Assembly (NCBI GenBank): GCA_019787685.1
Contig: JAHNUO010000005.1
Coordinates: forward strand, 2,170,001-2,234,000
Reading direction: 5' to 3'
DNA from: Chiua virens
Taxonomy: Eukaryota; Basidiomycota; Agaricomycetes; Boletales; Boletaceae
DNA length: 64,000 bases
Made by a program: the position numbers and the translations under genes. The notes beneath the pieces were generated by a model. The model saw only the letters and a program-made list of their open reading frames with translations, did not search any database and was not told where the DNA came from. Shown piece by piece: positions 1 to 12,400 of the stretch; position 1 is the stretch's first letter, and every line of letters begins with the position of its first letter.

Positions 1-2845
1 TCCTCAGAGCCTCGAGGAGGAGATTGGCTGGTTGAGTCGAATTGTGGAAACAGCGCAATTAGGGCATTGGTTTGACATCGTTGAATACCCTGCTGTGCAA
101 GATTCGAGAAAGGGTCAGATGGTTGGCAGATCTTGCGTCCAAGGTTGCCAATTGTCCGCTCCATGGTCCATTGTGATAAGCAGATGGGTGCACCAACATG
201 TGTTGCTTTGAGTGCAAGGTGGTTGGTGAGATGGACACAAGGCTGAACAAAGTGGATTCGATCAACACAACGCTGGTAGTACAGCAGCTTGAACTCCTCT
301 TCCCACTCCGAAAACCACTGACAGGCTTGTTTGATGTCTTCAGGTGTGATGTCGTGCTGTGACATGATCCGGAGAGCTGCGGCAAACTTGCAAAAGTTTT
401 GCCAGTGGTCGCGAGGTAGAACATTGTAGAGGAGACCAGGGCAGAGATGATACAACCACGTTATAAACTCACGTGCCTTGTAGAATGAGTTTATTTTTTC
501 GGCAGGATTATGAGGAGCAACGTCAAAGCACCCAGGGAGGTGCTGCTTGCACGCAGCGACAGCACGGCCATGTTCTTCCCATGTTGTGTCAATGAGAACC
601 TTCCAGGGCCATGTGGTTTGGCTATCCGTGCAATCATCACAGGCCATGGAACCATGCCAAAGGTCAACAAAAAGTGAGGCCATGTTGGCACCAGCATAGT
701 GCATGATTTCAGAGGAAAAGCATTCTGGGATGCCCAAGATCTTCCCAGGCTGTAATCCGAGCAAGATGCTTGGCCCCACAATACCAGTCTCGAGGCGACG
801 CTCTTCATATTGTCGCTTGTGTAATGATGACATCAAGTACTTGAGATTCGTGACGTACTCATAAGATGTGCCTGCTCCAATATCGTAGGGGCTGATGTCG
901 TCGTGTAAGCAGCCAGGGACATTATAGTTGTTGGGCAAGAGAAGAACAGGATAGTATTGGGAACCCCGTGGTTTGCACCGACCTTTGAGTGAGCAATACA
1001 TGCGACAACCGCTCTTGCCAGAATGGCCAATGAGATTGCTGGTACATAGCAAACCAGCATCAGCAAAATGTCCATGGTCTGACTGCACTTATGCGGCTTG
1101 AGCCATTACAAAATACTACCATACAGGACCATACTTTGTTGCAAAACATTAAATACTTTGTCTGCACTATATTTTAATGAAAAGAAAGCTTCTATACATA
1201 TTTTTGGATAAGTTCAGAGATGTTCTGATGATTGGCCAAGGCCACATTAGCTGACCAAGTGCATAAGAGTCAGTAAGACCGGATTAAGACAGAAAAGTCC
1301 CACGACGTTTTGCTGATGAGGGCCGTCGCCACAAGACAAGAAAAGAAACGGACGAGAGATGAAAATGTCTTTCCTTGCACCGTCCCATATTGTAAGACCT
1401 TCCTGTTGTAGTGCGGATAGGTGGTGAAAGCCTGGATAAAGGAACGACTCAATGTATCCAGGCTTCTTCGGTCCAGGGATAATCGCGCCAGGCAGGACGT
1501 TCTTCTTTTTGTAGCGTTCATCGGGACTGTGTTCGAGAACGATCCATATGTAGATCCAGCAATCCGACTCCTTCTTTTCATATAGCTGTGCTCCGTCGAT
1601 CGAGAAGATAAGGAGAATGTCGTCTTTGCTGATTCGGTTGGTGCGATAAGCCTCAAGATAAGCTTCCCCGGTGAGAACGTCGTTGTACACCTCGGGAATA
1701 CCATCGTTTCGCCTGAGCTCCTCGAGGATTTCTTGTGTCCGATCAGTGCGATAACGCAACTTCGCTGCAGTTTCGGGATTGCGATATAGGGCCTGTAACT
1801 GCGGTCCAATCGGGATAGTATTGAAGACAGCGCGAGGGGCTCTGATGCGTCCAGACGAGCGAGCCAACTGTACAGGATCGTACTGTTGTTCTCCACACAC
1901 AGGGCACTGTTCTAGTTCTTGATAGGGTCCTGTGAATGCGACGCAGTTACCGATACACATGTTGTTCAGAATGGATCGGACTCCAGTAATATCCGCAAGT
2001 CCATTTTTGATCTGATAGAGCGACGGGACAGTCGATTCTGGATAACATTTTTGAACCGCACGACGGATCTTTTCGTAGGTACCTTGGGAGGAGTGCTCGA
2101 GTGCAAGAAACATGTCGAGGGCAAGTTCGATAGCGGGATCAGTGATTTCACTGGCGGGTAAGGATTGCGGCGGATTACGAAGGCGGTGAAGAGCATCTCC
2201 AGATAACCCTCCAAGATCGTCTAACGTTGCATTTCGTAGCAGTCGAATGAACGCCATATCCTGTCTAAGGAATTCGAGATTTGTATTTTCCTCAAGCTGA
2301 GCAAGGTCAAGGTGGTGGAGAGCGGTGTGAGGGGGGCGCAAGGGCCTCGGATTCGTCGCTCGGATACCACGATTAGACTGATCAGGTCCTTCTTCCTCGG
2401 AGCGCTCTATATCATTTCTATTCCCTGTGTCTGAGTCCAAGTCGTTGTTTGCAGGTCCAGGATCGTGACCGCCATCGTCATCGAAATCAAAGTCATCGCC
2501 GTGACTATCATCGGGAGAGTCTGACTGATCCCTACAGGTAAGAATATACACTAACACCGAAAAAATATTACGCACATCATCTTGTATCCGTCGTCGTTGT
2601 GTGGGGCGACGAGCTTCTGTTTCGTCTTCCTCTGCGAGGGGCCGACGTATACCAGATGTAGCCAAAGATCCAGAAAACTGCGCTCGAAACTGGTCGGACA
2701 AATGGGCCTGTCGTATCGCTTGTCTTTCGCCTTCTGTCGTCGCATGTTGTAAGTGTCGATACCATGTCCGTTCTGATTTGAGACGTTTCCGACGTCCTTT
2801 GCAATACTTGAGACAGACACACCACCATTCCCTCTGCAAGTCCAT
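1..2845 (-). CDS. Tnp2-family (CACTA-like) DDE transposase, 3' end off window, interrupted by a MITE
   Basis: DNA-transposon transposase of the Tnp2 type (Transposase_21 family), which would cut and paste its own element. I start it at the ATG at 2845, because the next residues hold a zinc-ribbon-like WWCVCLKYC followed by a basic stretch. An in-frame ATG at 2917 is the alternative. An acidic linker follows, then the conserved block with LIFSIDGAQLYEKKESDCWI, VLPGAIIPGPKKPG and FLYPGFHHLSALQQEGL. The reading frame enters a 261-bp insertion at 1318 and resumes at 1057 with LIGHSGKSGCRMYC, SLFVDLWHG and CDDC, staying open to base 1. Apart from the insertion I see no stop or frameshift. The C-terminus lies left of the window. 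The family is clear; whether it is active is unknown, because the insertion breaks it unless it is spliced out. Confidence 0.85.
1058..1318 (+). mobile_element. 261-bp MITE, copy 1, inside the Tnp2 transposase
   Basis: The element begins CATCAGCAAAA and ends with the inverse, TTTTGCTGATG (11-bp terminal inverted repeats). It is flanked by a direct AG at 1056-1057 and 1319-1320. Removing the element and one AG restores a GDGP-GL reading frame in the transposase, as expected for a clean insertion. It has no coding capacity of its own. A second copy of identical length, differing at seven positions, lies at 36919-37179. It is non-autonomous; the transposase that moves it is not identified. Confidence 0.9.
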
Positions 2846-5150
2846 GGAGAGATAGCTGATCGGGACGGCTGGTTTGTGTGATAAAGAACATATATTGTCG
2901 TCATAGAGTATACACAAGGAGTGGGGAGCATATACTGTATGGAGAACGATTGGGATCTAGTTTGACTGAAGAAGTATTATCTAAGTACGTCTGGGTTGAC
3001 GTCGGTACAACTAATATTACTCGTCTACATTTCCATGGCTGTCCCACGACCTCCATTGAGCCATTTTTCACTGGGCTCCATCCTCCATTGGCATGGAAGC
3101 TGCACTTGTTCCCGCGAGATCCTGATTCAGCCCTTCAGGCCTCAAGCTTCAAGTTCGAGCCCATCTTCTTGAACGTGTTCAATGTCGAGCACAAGTCTAC
3201 ACACTTCTCAGGCCTCAGGCCTCAGGTTCCAGACCAGCGAATACACCCCAAACCTAGCGCTTAACCTCCGTATTGATCCGACTCCCTGGTCGCATCCAGC
3301 ATCCATCTCGTTCATTACTTCCTTGGCATGTCAAATAGCAAGCTAAATGGTGCGAACGGGACATACCAGTGAGACAGAATCGAGAGTTTCGTCTTAGACT
3401 CTGGGCTGATGGTGGACAACTGGTCTACGCCCATGCATATCCGATGGCGATTAGATGTATTTGAGGTGTGTCTGTTTCGATGCGTGTTTGATGGTATAGA
3501 ATGACTCGAATGAGTTTGCGTCTTCCGTATAGGTTCGCGACAAACAGCGCACTAGAAAGCGTACACAGATTCAACTACTTGAGACCAGGAGGCTGATTGT
3601 AGTGGAGGTCGATTACTCCAGGCATGTACTTGAACCCGCTGCCTCAAGCTTTAACTCAGTTCGGCGTGTTGTCCTACCATCAATCTGATCCATCGCCATC
3701 GTCTTGGGCTATACTTTGCCACTTATCGAGCGCTCAGTCATGTCGGCGTTACGATCGTGCTTGAGAAACTGGCGTTCGCTTAAGTCCGTCATGTACCAGT
3801 GAATCTGCTCTCGTGTCTGTCGTTTTCATTGTCAGTGGCAGAGAAATTGTCCGAAAAGCAGTTCCTCCACCTTCGCAGAGCCATCCACCGAACAATTCTT
3901 GATAGGAAATTCAGCTGGTACCGTCCTCAATTTACCGCTCAGACTCTGAGCGGTACGGCGTGTCGTAGGTTAGCTCCAATCCATACCCTTCCACCTTGCC
4001 CCGTTGTGGTCAGCAATTAATGACGTCGAGTCCAAACATATCCCTCTGCGTACGATCCCGGAACGAGAAATCTGATTATGCATGCACCTGGCATAAAATC
4101 TACATTCACCCACGCATGCGTCAGAGCTAGATCACATCGGAATCGAGATCAGTTGGGTAGGGAAGATACTGTCGATATGAAGCTCACAGAACAAGTTTGT
4201 CCCATCCCTCTGCCACCCGCATGAACTCCTTCTCAATGTGGGAGCTATGGCGTGACGTTGTACACCTTCCCGCTGGTCGCCGTCCAAGCACCGTCATTCT
4301 TGTTATGCAGTTTCAGTACGGGCGGCGGGATCCGTAGTAGTGCGTCTACACCTTAGCTTTTCTGTCGGCAGTCCCTATCAATACAAAGTTCAGGAAGGAC
4401 GACTCAGAAGAGAGAACATACCCTTAAATCTTGCCCCGACGACTTCAAGCTCGCCCACTTAGGTGAACCATATCCTGGCGCAAGTGCCACCTTGGTCGTT
4501 CTGTCGTGGGCACCAGTGCAAGTAACGACGATGGGATCTTTTGTTTCGCCTGTGCGACGCTAGGCGGCATGCTGAGCGTTGTTCAATACCGAGTCAAAGC
4601 TTGCGGAACATCGTCTTCACCTGCCGTGCTTGACCCGTCGTTGTCATCGTTGTCTTGTACTTGTACGAATTACCTTGCAACTGTCATCGAGCTCTGGATT
4701 GGTAGAGGCTGAGGTGTTGCAGTGTCGAATGATAACCAGTTCCATACATAAGACATTCAAAGAGGCTACGCGACAAGCGCCTGAGGCTGGTATTACTTAC
4801 ATAAGCTGTGATCGAGAAAATGTGGCACAGCCATATCTACTCATGATCATCCGCATGACTCGTTTCACTTTACACTAGTACTGACGTTCCCTTTTTCTTT
4901 TTCTTTATTCTATTATACTTACATCAATCCTTATCCTCCCTTCACCATGTCGGCGTCACATCCTTTGTTTCTTTGTCTCTCCGAGTCGGCGTGGACGTCA
5001 TTCTTCAGTTCCTCAGGCTGAGCCACTGTTGATCTGGTGTATATAAGCCATGTACTTCCAGTTCATCAACGAATCGAACTCTCCACTTCGGTAAACCACG
5101 ACATTGAGATTGATTATTTTAGGACAATCACCATTCGAATTCTCTACGAC
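2846..5150. other. Intergenic stretch with no supported gene
   Basis: About 2.3 kb between the transposase start and the small ORF at 5151. It contains short GCCTCAGG microrepeats near 3210-3230 and a pyrimidine-rich tract near 4890-4915. Open frames here are short and show no recognisable domain or convincing splice structure. It may include the non-coding right arm of the Tnp2 element, but I could not find terminal inverted repeats for it. Confidence 0.5.
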
Positions 5151-5545
5151 ATGCTTTCATCATGCTATTTTGACGATGTACGTGTTCCTGGACTATTAAG
5201 CTCAGCTGTACCTCATTTTATTCACCACAGGGGGATACTCCGTCCACGAGTTCGGATGCCATAGAAAGAATGTTGTCGCTGCCTACTGCACAAGTCGAGC
5301 TTTCAAGTATGTTTGCCATGCTTACGTTGGTTTTCTGACACTTGAATCCATCAGAGGAAACAATAGTCGATCTTGAGAAAATCCTTCAGGAGCTCCGGAA
5401 CCGACTTGCAAAAATTCAAGGTCAGTGCGAGGTGCAGTCACGCAAGCTCACCTCGGTTGAAAAAGAACTCGGGATACGCAAGTTAAAGTTATTCCATGAG
5501 GAAGGTTGCACGATCGATGGACTCGCTGCTCCAATGGACCACTGA
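5151..5545 (+). CDS. Small coiled-coil protein or N-terminal fragment, three exons
   Basis: Three exons join in frame: 5151-5177, 5231-5306 and 5355-5545, separated by introns of 53 and 48 nt with GTACGT...CACAG and GTATGT...TCAG borders. The product is about 97 residues. The first third is Ser/Thr-rich and the rest is a probable coiled coil (ETIVDLEKILQELRNRLAKI), ending EEGCTIDGLAAPMDH. The helix resembles the coiled coil that precedes F-box domains in many agaricomycete proteins, but no F-box follows, so this may be a truncated remnant. No function is assigned. The splice-supported frame is the main evidence that it is or was a gene. Confidence 0.45.
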
Positions 5546-7130
5546 GTGGAGACGTTGAGGCTAGAGATCCGGGGCTCATGGCCGCATAACAGTGACAGAT
5601 GTGGATCATATGGTCAATGTCGAAGTATCACCGGAATGAATAGAAGAAAATATATGCGTCCAATGAGCCTGATATCCCAGCAGATGATTGCGGTGGCCAT
5701 AGTGACAGACGACACAAGCGTGCGGACATTGGGTAGATTGTCGAGCTCTTCCTGCTCATAGGATGATTGGCGGTGTGTGTGCCCTGACCCCGTTGGACAT
5801 TTATGTTGGAAGACGGCGAGCGCGGGAAAGTGTGACTTAAGTCAGACGAGATAAGATGGGGGAATTAGGACTCGAGCCTTATCATTCTTCGAGATGTAGC
5901 TAGTCTTATATACTGTTCTATTGTATTGGCTAGTGTAGCCCCTCTGATTAGTGAGATGATTAGTGATGATTTATATTGCCTGACTACTCGGTCGAGTGTG
6001 GCTTGTACACTTGTCTCAGATTGATTCCAACAATTTACTGTATAGGCGATGATAGTCTCCATTAAACCTCCACGAGGTTAAAAGATGTAGTTTCGACGTT
6101 TTCCTTGACCAAAGCTCACGGGGAAAATATTGATGAAGGGAATCTGAATCTGAAGGAATCATAAGCGGCAGCCAAGCCCTGTCAAAAGTCAATTAGGGCG
6201 TCGGTCGACACAGTGCTGGCTACTTCTGACGAGATATCGCGATAGTCCAGAGATAATAAGAGAGGTTCTGCCACAGCACTTGAGTAATCACGCGGAGACA
6301 GTGCAGTCCGTATGGCGGCATTGGCGAGGCATATGGAACGTTCCGAATCCGAATTACGCGGCGGAAGACGACAGGCGGAAGATTCCGACATGAGGGCTGT
6401 CGTACGTCACGGCGTCGTCGTGCACAAATACCTGAAGAGGCGCTGGGAAAAACAGAGCATGCCGTATATACCACGGAATTTTATTCTTGTGGAGGACATC
6501 CGGGTGCTGGATGACTGACATTGGCATGGCAATGGCCTTCACAGCAACTTGATTGAATAATAATCGTATTTTGTCCTGTTCATCTCAGATTAGGCAGGAC
6601 AGGGTGCGGCTTCATTCAAAGTTTCCGATCCTGCCAAGTATATGACGCATTCCGATGGTCGCATCATATTGTATTCAAGCGATTCCGGATCGGTTCTGAT
6701 GGCTGCTATAGAGGCAGAGCGTTTGAAATTTTAATTCGCCACACATTTGTAGTGGAAAAAGAGTAAAATTCTGGTACTCAGCATTCATTGTCAGTATCAA
6801 ATGCAAGAAAAGTGAAACCTACATGTTATATTATCATGATATCATCGATTCGGAGCCAAAAGTAATGCATGGAGTATACTAAATTGTAGAAATTGAGTTC
6901 CGTCACTAGTACTACAGCATTGGCAAGGCATTGGCCATGACGACCGTATGAACGCCGGAACCAATCTCAAAGTTCTGTCGACAAAAAAATATCTCCACCA
7001 ATCTTCAAGTCCAACAAGCTTACTTAGTAAGCCCATCAGTCTGCCAGTGAGCAGGTTTCCGCACACGTTTTCTAGGTTGCTTCTGACTTTTGTTTGATTG
7101 GAACGCTACTAGCCTGAGGCCATCGAGATC
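5546..7130. other. Intergenic stretch with no supported gene
   Basis: About 1.6 kb between the small coiled-coil ORF and DUF6533 gene A. AT content rises towards 6700-6900. I see no domain, RNA gene or convincing repeat. It presumably contains the promoter of the gene starting at 7131. Confidence 0.5.
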
Positions 7131-8989
7131 ATGTCTTCTGCTTTGCAGTCTTCCCTCACAGCCATTCAGCAGAACAATTATAAGGCTCGTGCGTTCAACA
7201 TCCACAGTTGTGACCATCAATTAGCCTAGTCTCACAGACTTCTCGCAGTCGCTTTACTCACTGCTATCGGATATGATTACAGTAAGCTTTCTACACTGTT
7301 CCCATACATGATACGAGACACAAACTTATGCACCTGGATCAAGTCCTTGTCCTGCCGAACGAAGTGCGTATTCTTACTATACCGTACTCTCATATCGTGA
7401 ATCAAAATATTTTACTCACAATCCGATAAAGATAGAGTACATCTGGGTGAGGTCACATCTGGCATGCCTGAGTTAACACACTCCTGATAATGCCACAGGG
7501 CAAGCCGTGGACCTGGGTGTCGACATTGTTCCTTCTTGTGCGTGCCGGAATGTGGTTCAATACAAACACACTGGCATCTTTGAACTGATCTTTACAGGTT
7601 CGTTATTGTGGCCTGTATAACTTGGTGTAAGCATATTGTTTTAGAAATATGTTATATCGAATGCTAAACCTGGCCCTTGGATCAGAACATGTGCTTTCTG
7701 TAAGTCAGGTACATGAAATGTGTTGAGTCAAGCTGATCCCACCGAAAGACGAAGTTACCTTCATACCTGGTCCTGCAAAGGTATATGTCCTTGCACATGA
7801 ATGACTAGCAGTGATCATTCTGACATGGATCACTGCGTACTCGTAGACGTATGTATCTGATCAACCTTCTCGTTCAAGCTCCAGTACTGTGCCGCCTACA
7901 TGAAGCTGATATTTAATTAACAGTTGTGCGTAACTTGCTCAAAGCTTTCCCCCTTCCATTCAGGACAATTCGAAGGTGATATATTGAAAATCCTCGAACG
8001 TTGGACGTACATACTGTTCCTTGGTGCAGCTGATTGTGAGTGGGTGTCCAGATCTGATCTGAATATGACGTTTCTGATGCCAGTGATGATTGCAGTCATA
8101 ATGATCCTGCGCGTGTGGGCAATGTACGATAGATCGAGGTTAATCCTCCATTTACTTCTTGCCTTGTTTTTCGTAGAGATTGTCTCTGTCGTCGTAGCTG
8201 CTGCAGTCTACAGTGATCCAAGAAACGTTATCGGTACGTCAACTCTAGCTCGATACATCTAGTGACTGTACAAGCCATCGATCAGGGGTCATCATTCAAG
8301 TACTGAATTACTCCTTTTGCTCAGTCCAATTTACACCACTCATTTGGGGAGAAGTGACTTCCATTTTGCAAATCACGTTTAGTGTAGTGCTATGCGTACT
8401 TGCGATCGTTCAGTTCGTGCGGCGGTCGCTTCAAATGTACGACGCGACAAAGCGGTGGCAACTCAACCGATATATCAACTTGCTTATCAAGGAGGGCATT
8501 GTCTATTTCTTTGCGTACGTCCTCACCATTTCCCACCACACCGTCAACCGAACCAGCCCAGGCGTTCGTCACTGATGAAGCTAACGGTGCATTTTCTGAC
8601 ACAGAATCTTCCTGCTGAACAGCATCAGCCTACTCACGGACTGGGGATCCATCCCAAGCGACACCTGGCAGTCAACACTTCGGTCTATTGTGGAAAACGT
8701 ACCCGCATACACTCTAGCCCCTCGGTTCATCATAAGCATACGAGAGTTGTACGCACGTGATGTTCAAGGAAGGCGAGGAGGCGGGATCGACACCGGGTTT
8801 GGCATGTCCACGTTATCTGGCAATGGTGTCGTAGAAGCGTCGATTTTGTTCGCAGAGAACGGGGTGGCTGAAACCGTCGAAGCAGACGATGGGCAAAATG
8901 AGGGATCAGAAATCAGCGGGGAGGTCACAAGGGAGGTTTGGTCTGCTCAGCAAACAGGGACGGGTGTGAACAGTATTCCTTTACAGTGA
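7131..8989 (+). CDS. DUF6533-type multi-pass membrane protein, copy A (possibly degenerate)
   Basis: Fungal integral membrane protein of unknown function. Exons visible: 7131-7188 (MSSALQSSLTAIQQNNYKA), 7249-7281 (LLTAIGYDY), 7344-7363 (VLPNE), then IEYIW, GKPWTWVSTLFLL and VRYCGLYNL. Together these make the N-terminal DUF6533 module. Later exons encode a helix with MILRVWAMYDRSRLILHLLL, a helix with VTSILQITFSVVLCVLAIVQ, a WQLNRYINLLIKEGIVYFF segment, and the family tail APRFIISIRELYARDVQGR followed by a D-rich C-terminus. Between about 7740 and 7930 the frame is not clean: one base more than in copies C-E after the acceptor near 7756, then in-frame stops. Either splicing differs there or the copy is decaying. 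Five related genes lie in the window. Confidence 0.7.
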
Positions 8990-9494
8990 TGTTTTCTGCA
9001 CCCTAGCGGCTTAACGGATCGAAAGTGAAATGTCACGTAGCTGTTAAGTTGTTCACTAGAGAATCAATCGTGCTCGCCGCTGGCGTGCACAGCAATTTGA
9101 GTCGCGGACAACGTCGAGGGTGGTCAGCAAGGATGACTCCTCCTCTATGGACACCGGTTAACTTTAAAATTATTGAGATACAAAAGCCTTTATTTGGGCA
9201 TTGCAAGTCAAGTAAATATTTGGTTTTTCCGACAACGGCATGCTGACGCTGTAAATCTAGGCCGAATCGCACCCATATGCCCGGTCCAACTCCACGAACG
9301 TTGTCAATATCCATGCTGCTACCACGAAGTCGTCCTTTCGCACACTACACACTTATTGTCTTGCCAGCTCCAGTGAATATTAATATTTCAGTTCCTGTGT
9401 TTTTGAGACGCATTCAGACCTTGAGCAAAGCCTCCGAGTCAGGGTGCCTCACCATCAATCGTCATAACCATAACTCAACAACGCTGCCGCCGAA
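8990..9494. other. Short intergenic region upstream of the NACHT-ankyrin gene
   Basis: About 500 bp between copy A and the NACHT-ankyrin start. I recognise no gene or repeat; it presumably holds the 3' flank of A and the promoter of the next gene. Confidence 0.4.
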
Positions 9495-12400
9495 ATGCCA
9501 GAAGGCCTTCTGGATACCCGCTGTCAACGAATCCTGGAGGATATCGCCTGCATCTCGCAGCGAATCCGCTTATATGCGCGCAGTGGAGACAATAATAGAA
9601 ATGTGCGTGCTGTAGAAAATTTTTGCACTAAGATCGAAGCGATTCGGCACTCTGCGGAGAGCATCCACGAAGCATTCACCCTCCAGAATTGCAGCCTTGA
9701 GGAAAACCTTGTTACTTGGATCTCCAGAGGAGGGCTGTGGCAATGTCTTGACAAGTTGAAGGCTATAGAAGGAATGCTCGACCCCAATAACCAGGTTCAG
9801 CCTCGCGCTGCAGCGATTCCCCCTTACCATCTCGGGTTGGCAGAGGACAAAGTTACAAGAGGGATCGCCTTCTTCAATCAAAACAAGGACACATTTCGAT
9901 TCTTGCTGGACTCAAAACTTTCGTAAGTTCTCTGGCTGTCATCTGCAAGTAATATACCTGTCCTTGACGCTACACTTAGGGATCATGCAGCTCAACCTCA
10001 CCAGCCGTCAGAAACACTCGAGAGTATTCGAAACACACTGGAAACACAGGATAATATGGAAGAAAGTACGATGGCAAGCATGTATGTCATGTAGTGACAA
10101 GTTTTAAATTTATATCTTCTGAACTCGACCTCTATAGTGCAGTGATAGCACACAAGCAGTTTATTCGTAGGCATAGGATACCCGTGCTATCCAACGGGAT
10201 CACTGATGATCACCTTTTTTCCAGAGCGAAAATTAGACGAGGTCATACGATGGCTTGCTGCCCTGGATTGCACTGAGAAGCATGTCGAGACGTTGAAGCT
10301 ACGTCAACTAGGCACATGTACGTGGTTTCCCAAGACAGCTGCCTACAAAGTATGGAGGACCAGGAAAAGTACATTTTTGTGGATATGTGGTCAAGGTGCG
10401 TCTTTCCGCGCTTTGCTAGTCCCTGCAGTTGATGCCACATATCTTTTGGTGAAATTTGTAGCTGGTTGCGGGAAATCAGTCATGGTGTGAGCGTGTATTT
10501 TGTTGATACTCACATCGGTGTTCACTCAGATACAGTGCATCTACACTCGAAAATCTGAGAAGCACGCTAGAACCTGGCGAAGCGCTAGTGTATTTCTACT
10601 GCGATTTCCGAAATGAGCGGTCAACGAACGCTGCGGAGGTTATGCGCGCCATCCTCTCCCAACTTTTCCGTCACCTTCGTACTTTCCGTGTCGATCCAGG
10701 GGCTCTCCCCAACTGGATCCTCGAGCAGAAGAGCGAATATGGTGCCTTATTGCTTAACGACCTAGATCGTCTGGCTAGCTGGGTGTGTCGTGCAGCGAGT
10801 CGCTTCTCTCATAAGCCCATTATAGTGATCGACGCTCTCGATGAGTGTGCCAATGTCCAGGTGCTCCTAGGTACTCTGACTATGTTGGTTCAGGCGGACG
10901 TGCGGCTCCTTGTGACGAGCCGACCAGAGGCGATCATCGAGCAGCATCTTGGAAGATATCCTTCGCTCTCCTTCCAAGAGATGGACAAAGAGTTGGCGGG
11001 CGACATATACATGCATATCACGCGGGAACTTGACTCATACGCGGAACTCAGATTCGCTGATACATGTGTCAAGAATGAGATACGCACAAAATTACGTGAA
11101 AAAGCGGAGGGAAGGTAAGGGCGATTTCGTATTCCGTAGGGTCCATTAAACTGAGTTACATTTTCTAGGTTTCGTTGGATACAGTGCCAGCTCGACACGC
11201 TTAAACGGTGTTCCTCTAGGAAAGAACTACAGCAGGTGCTTGCTGACCTCCCGGGAGAGCTAGGGACGACGTACGAGAGAATTCTGTGCAAGATCGACGA
11301 ACGAAGGCCGGAGGGTAAGGTAGCACGAAGTGCACTGGCATGGCTCGTGGTGGCGTTGGAACCTTTGCGCCTGGTTCAGCTTATCGAAGGACTTGCACTT
11401 GACGCTCACAAACGGGGGATTGACTGTGAAACGTCTATGGGACCCGCCTTGGTACATGCGCTATCGAGTCTTGTGATATATTACAAAGCAACGGATGTGC
11501 TCGCCTTATCTCATCACACCGTTAAGGTATATATGTCATTCATTCGTCTTGCATTAGCGTGACTTGAACGGACCGCCTCACAGGAATATCTGACGAGTCG
11601 TACAGCGCTTCCGATGTATCAAATCATACCCCACGAGGCCCACGTCGAGGTTGCTCAAATGTGCATGTTCTTTATCACTTTTCTCCTCAAAAAAGTACGC
11701 TTTCGTGCCACCCAAGCGCTATTTGAATCATTTCCCATCCTCTCGTACGTGTTCGGCGTTGGGTTCGACCACCTGGCCTACGTAGACCCAGAATCGACGG
11801 TCATCCTCGACGATTTTCAGTCTTTCGCATCGAACATTCAACACCATCCATCGCATTGGGATCTACTCTGCGAACTGCGCGGGGAGGATGCAAGACGACT
11901 TTATCCTCCGTGGCCTTCGTCACGACACGACCTGGTCCCGTACATCTTGATTGTCTACTCTTCCACCAGTCTCTTCAGACCATTCCTCCAAAGTCATCCG
12001 TTCAAACCAAGAGTGGGGACCAACCCTCTCGTGTATGCTACCGACTTCTACAAGACTGCACACGCATCAACATTGCTAAAAAGTGGTGCTGGTGTCAATG
12101 AACCAGGTTTGGTTGTCGATGACTCTCGCCATGCATTGCCGCTGGAGGTGGCCATCGACCTAGGAAATGACATGCTTGTTGGGGAACTGTTGCAGAAGGG
12201 AAGCGTGGTTCCACCGGAACTCATTACAACCGCAGTGTGTATGCCGTGGTGCACTGCACCCGTCCTTGTGCATCTCGTACACACCGACGCTTTCAAGGAA
12301 TGGGCACGCGGGATGAAAGATAAGGAATTGTATCGTTCCGTCTTTAGCAGCGCGAGACCAAATGCGGGAGACACCACTCAAGCGGACAGAGACCACGTTG

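Noticed and set aside
2878..3264. Plus-strand frame of 128 codons next to the transposase
   Set aside because: No domain, overlaps the transposase 5' end, and composition reflects GCCTCAGG microrepeats.
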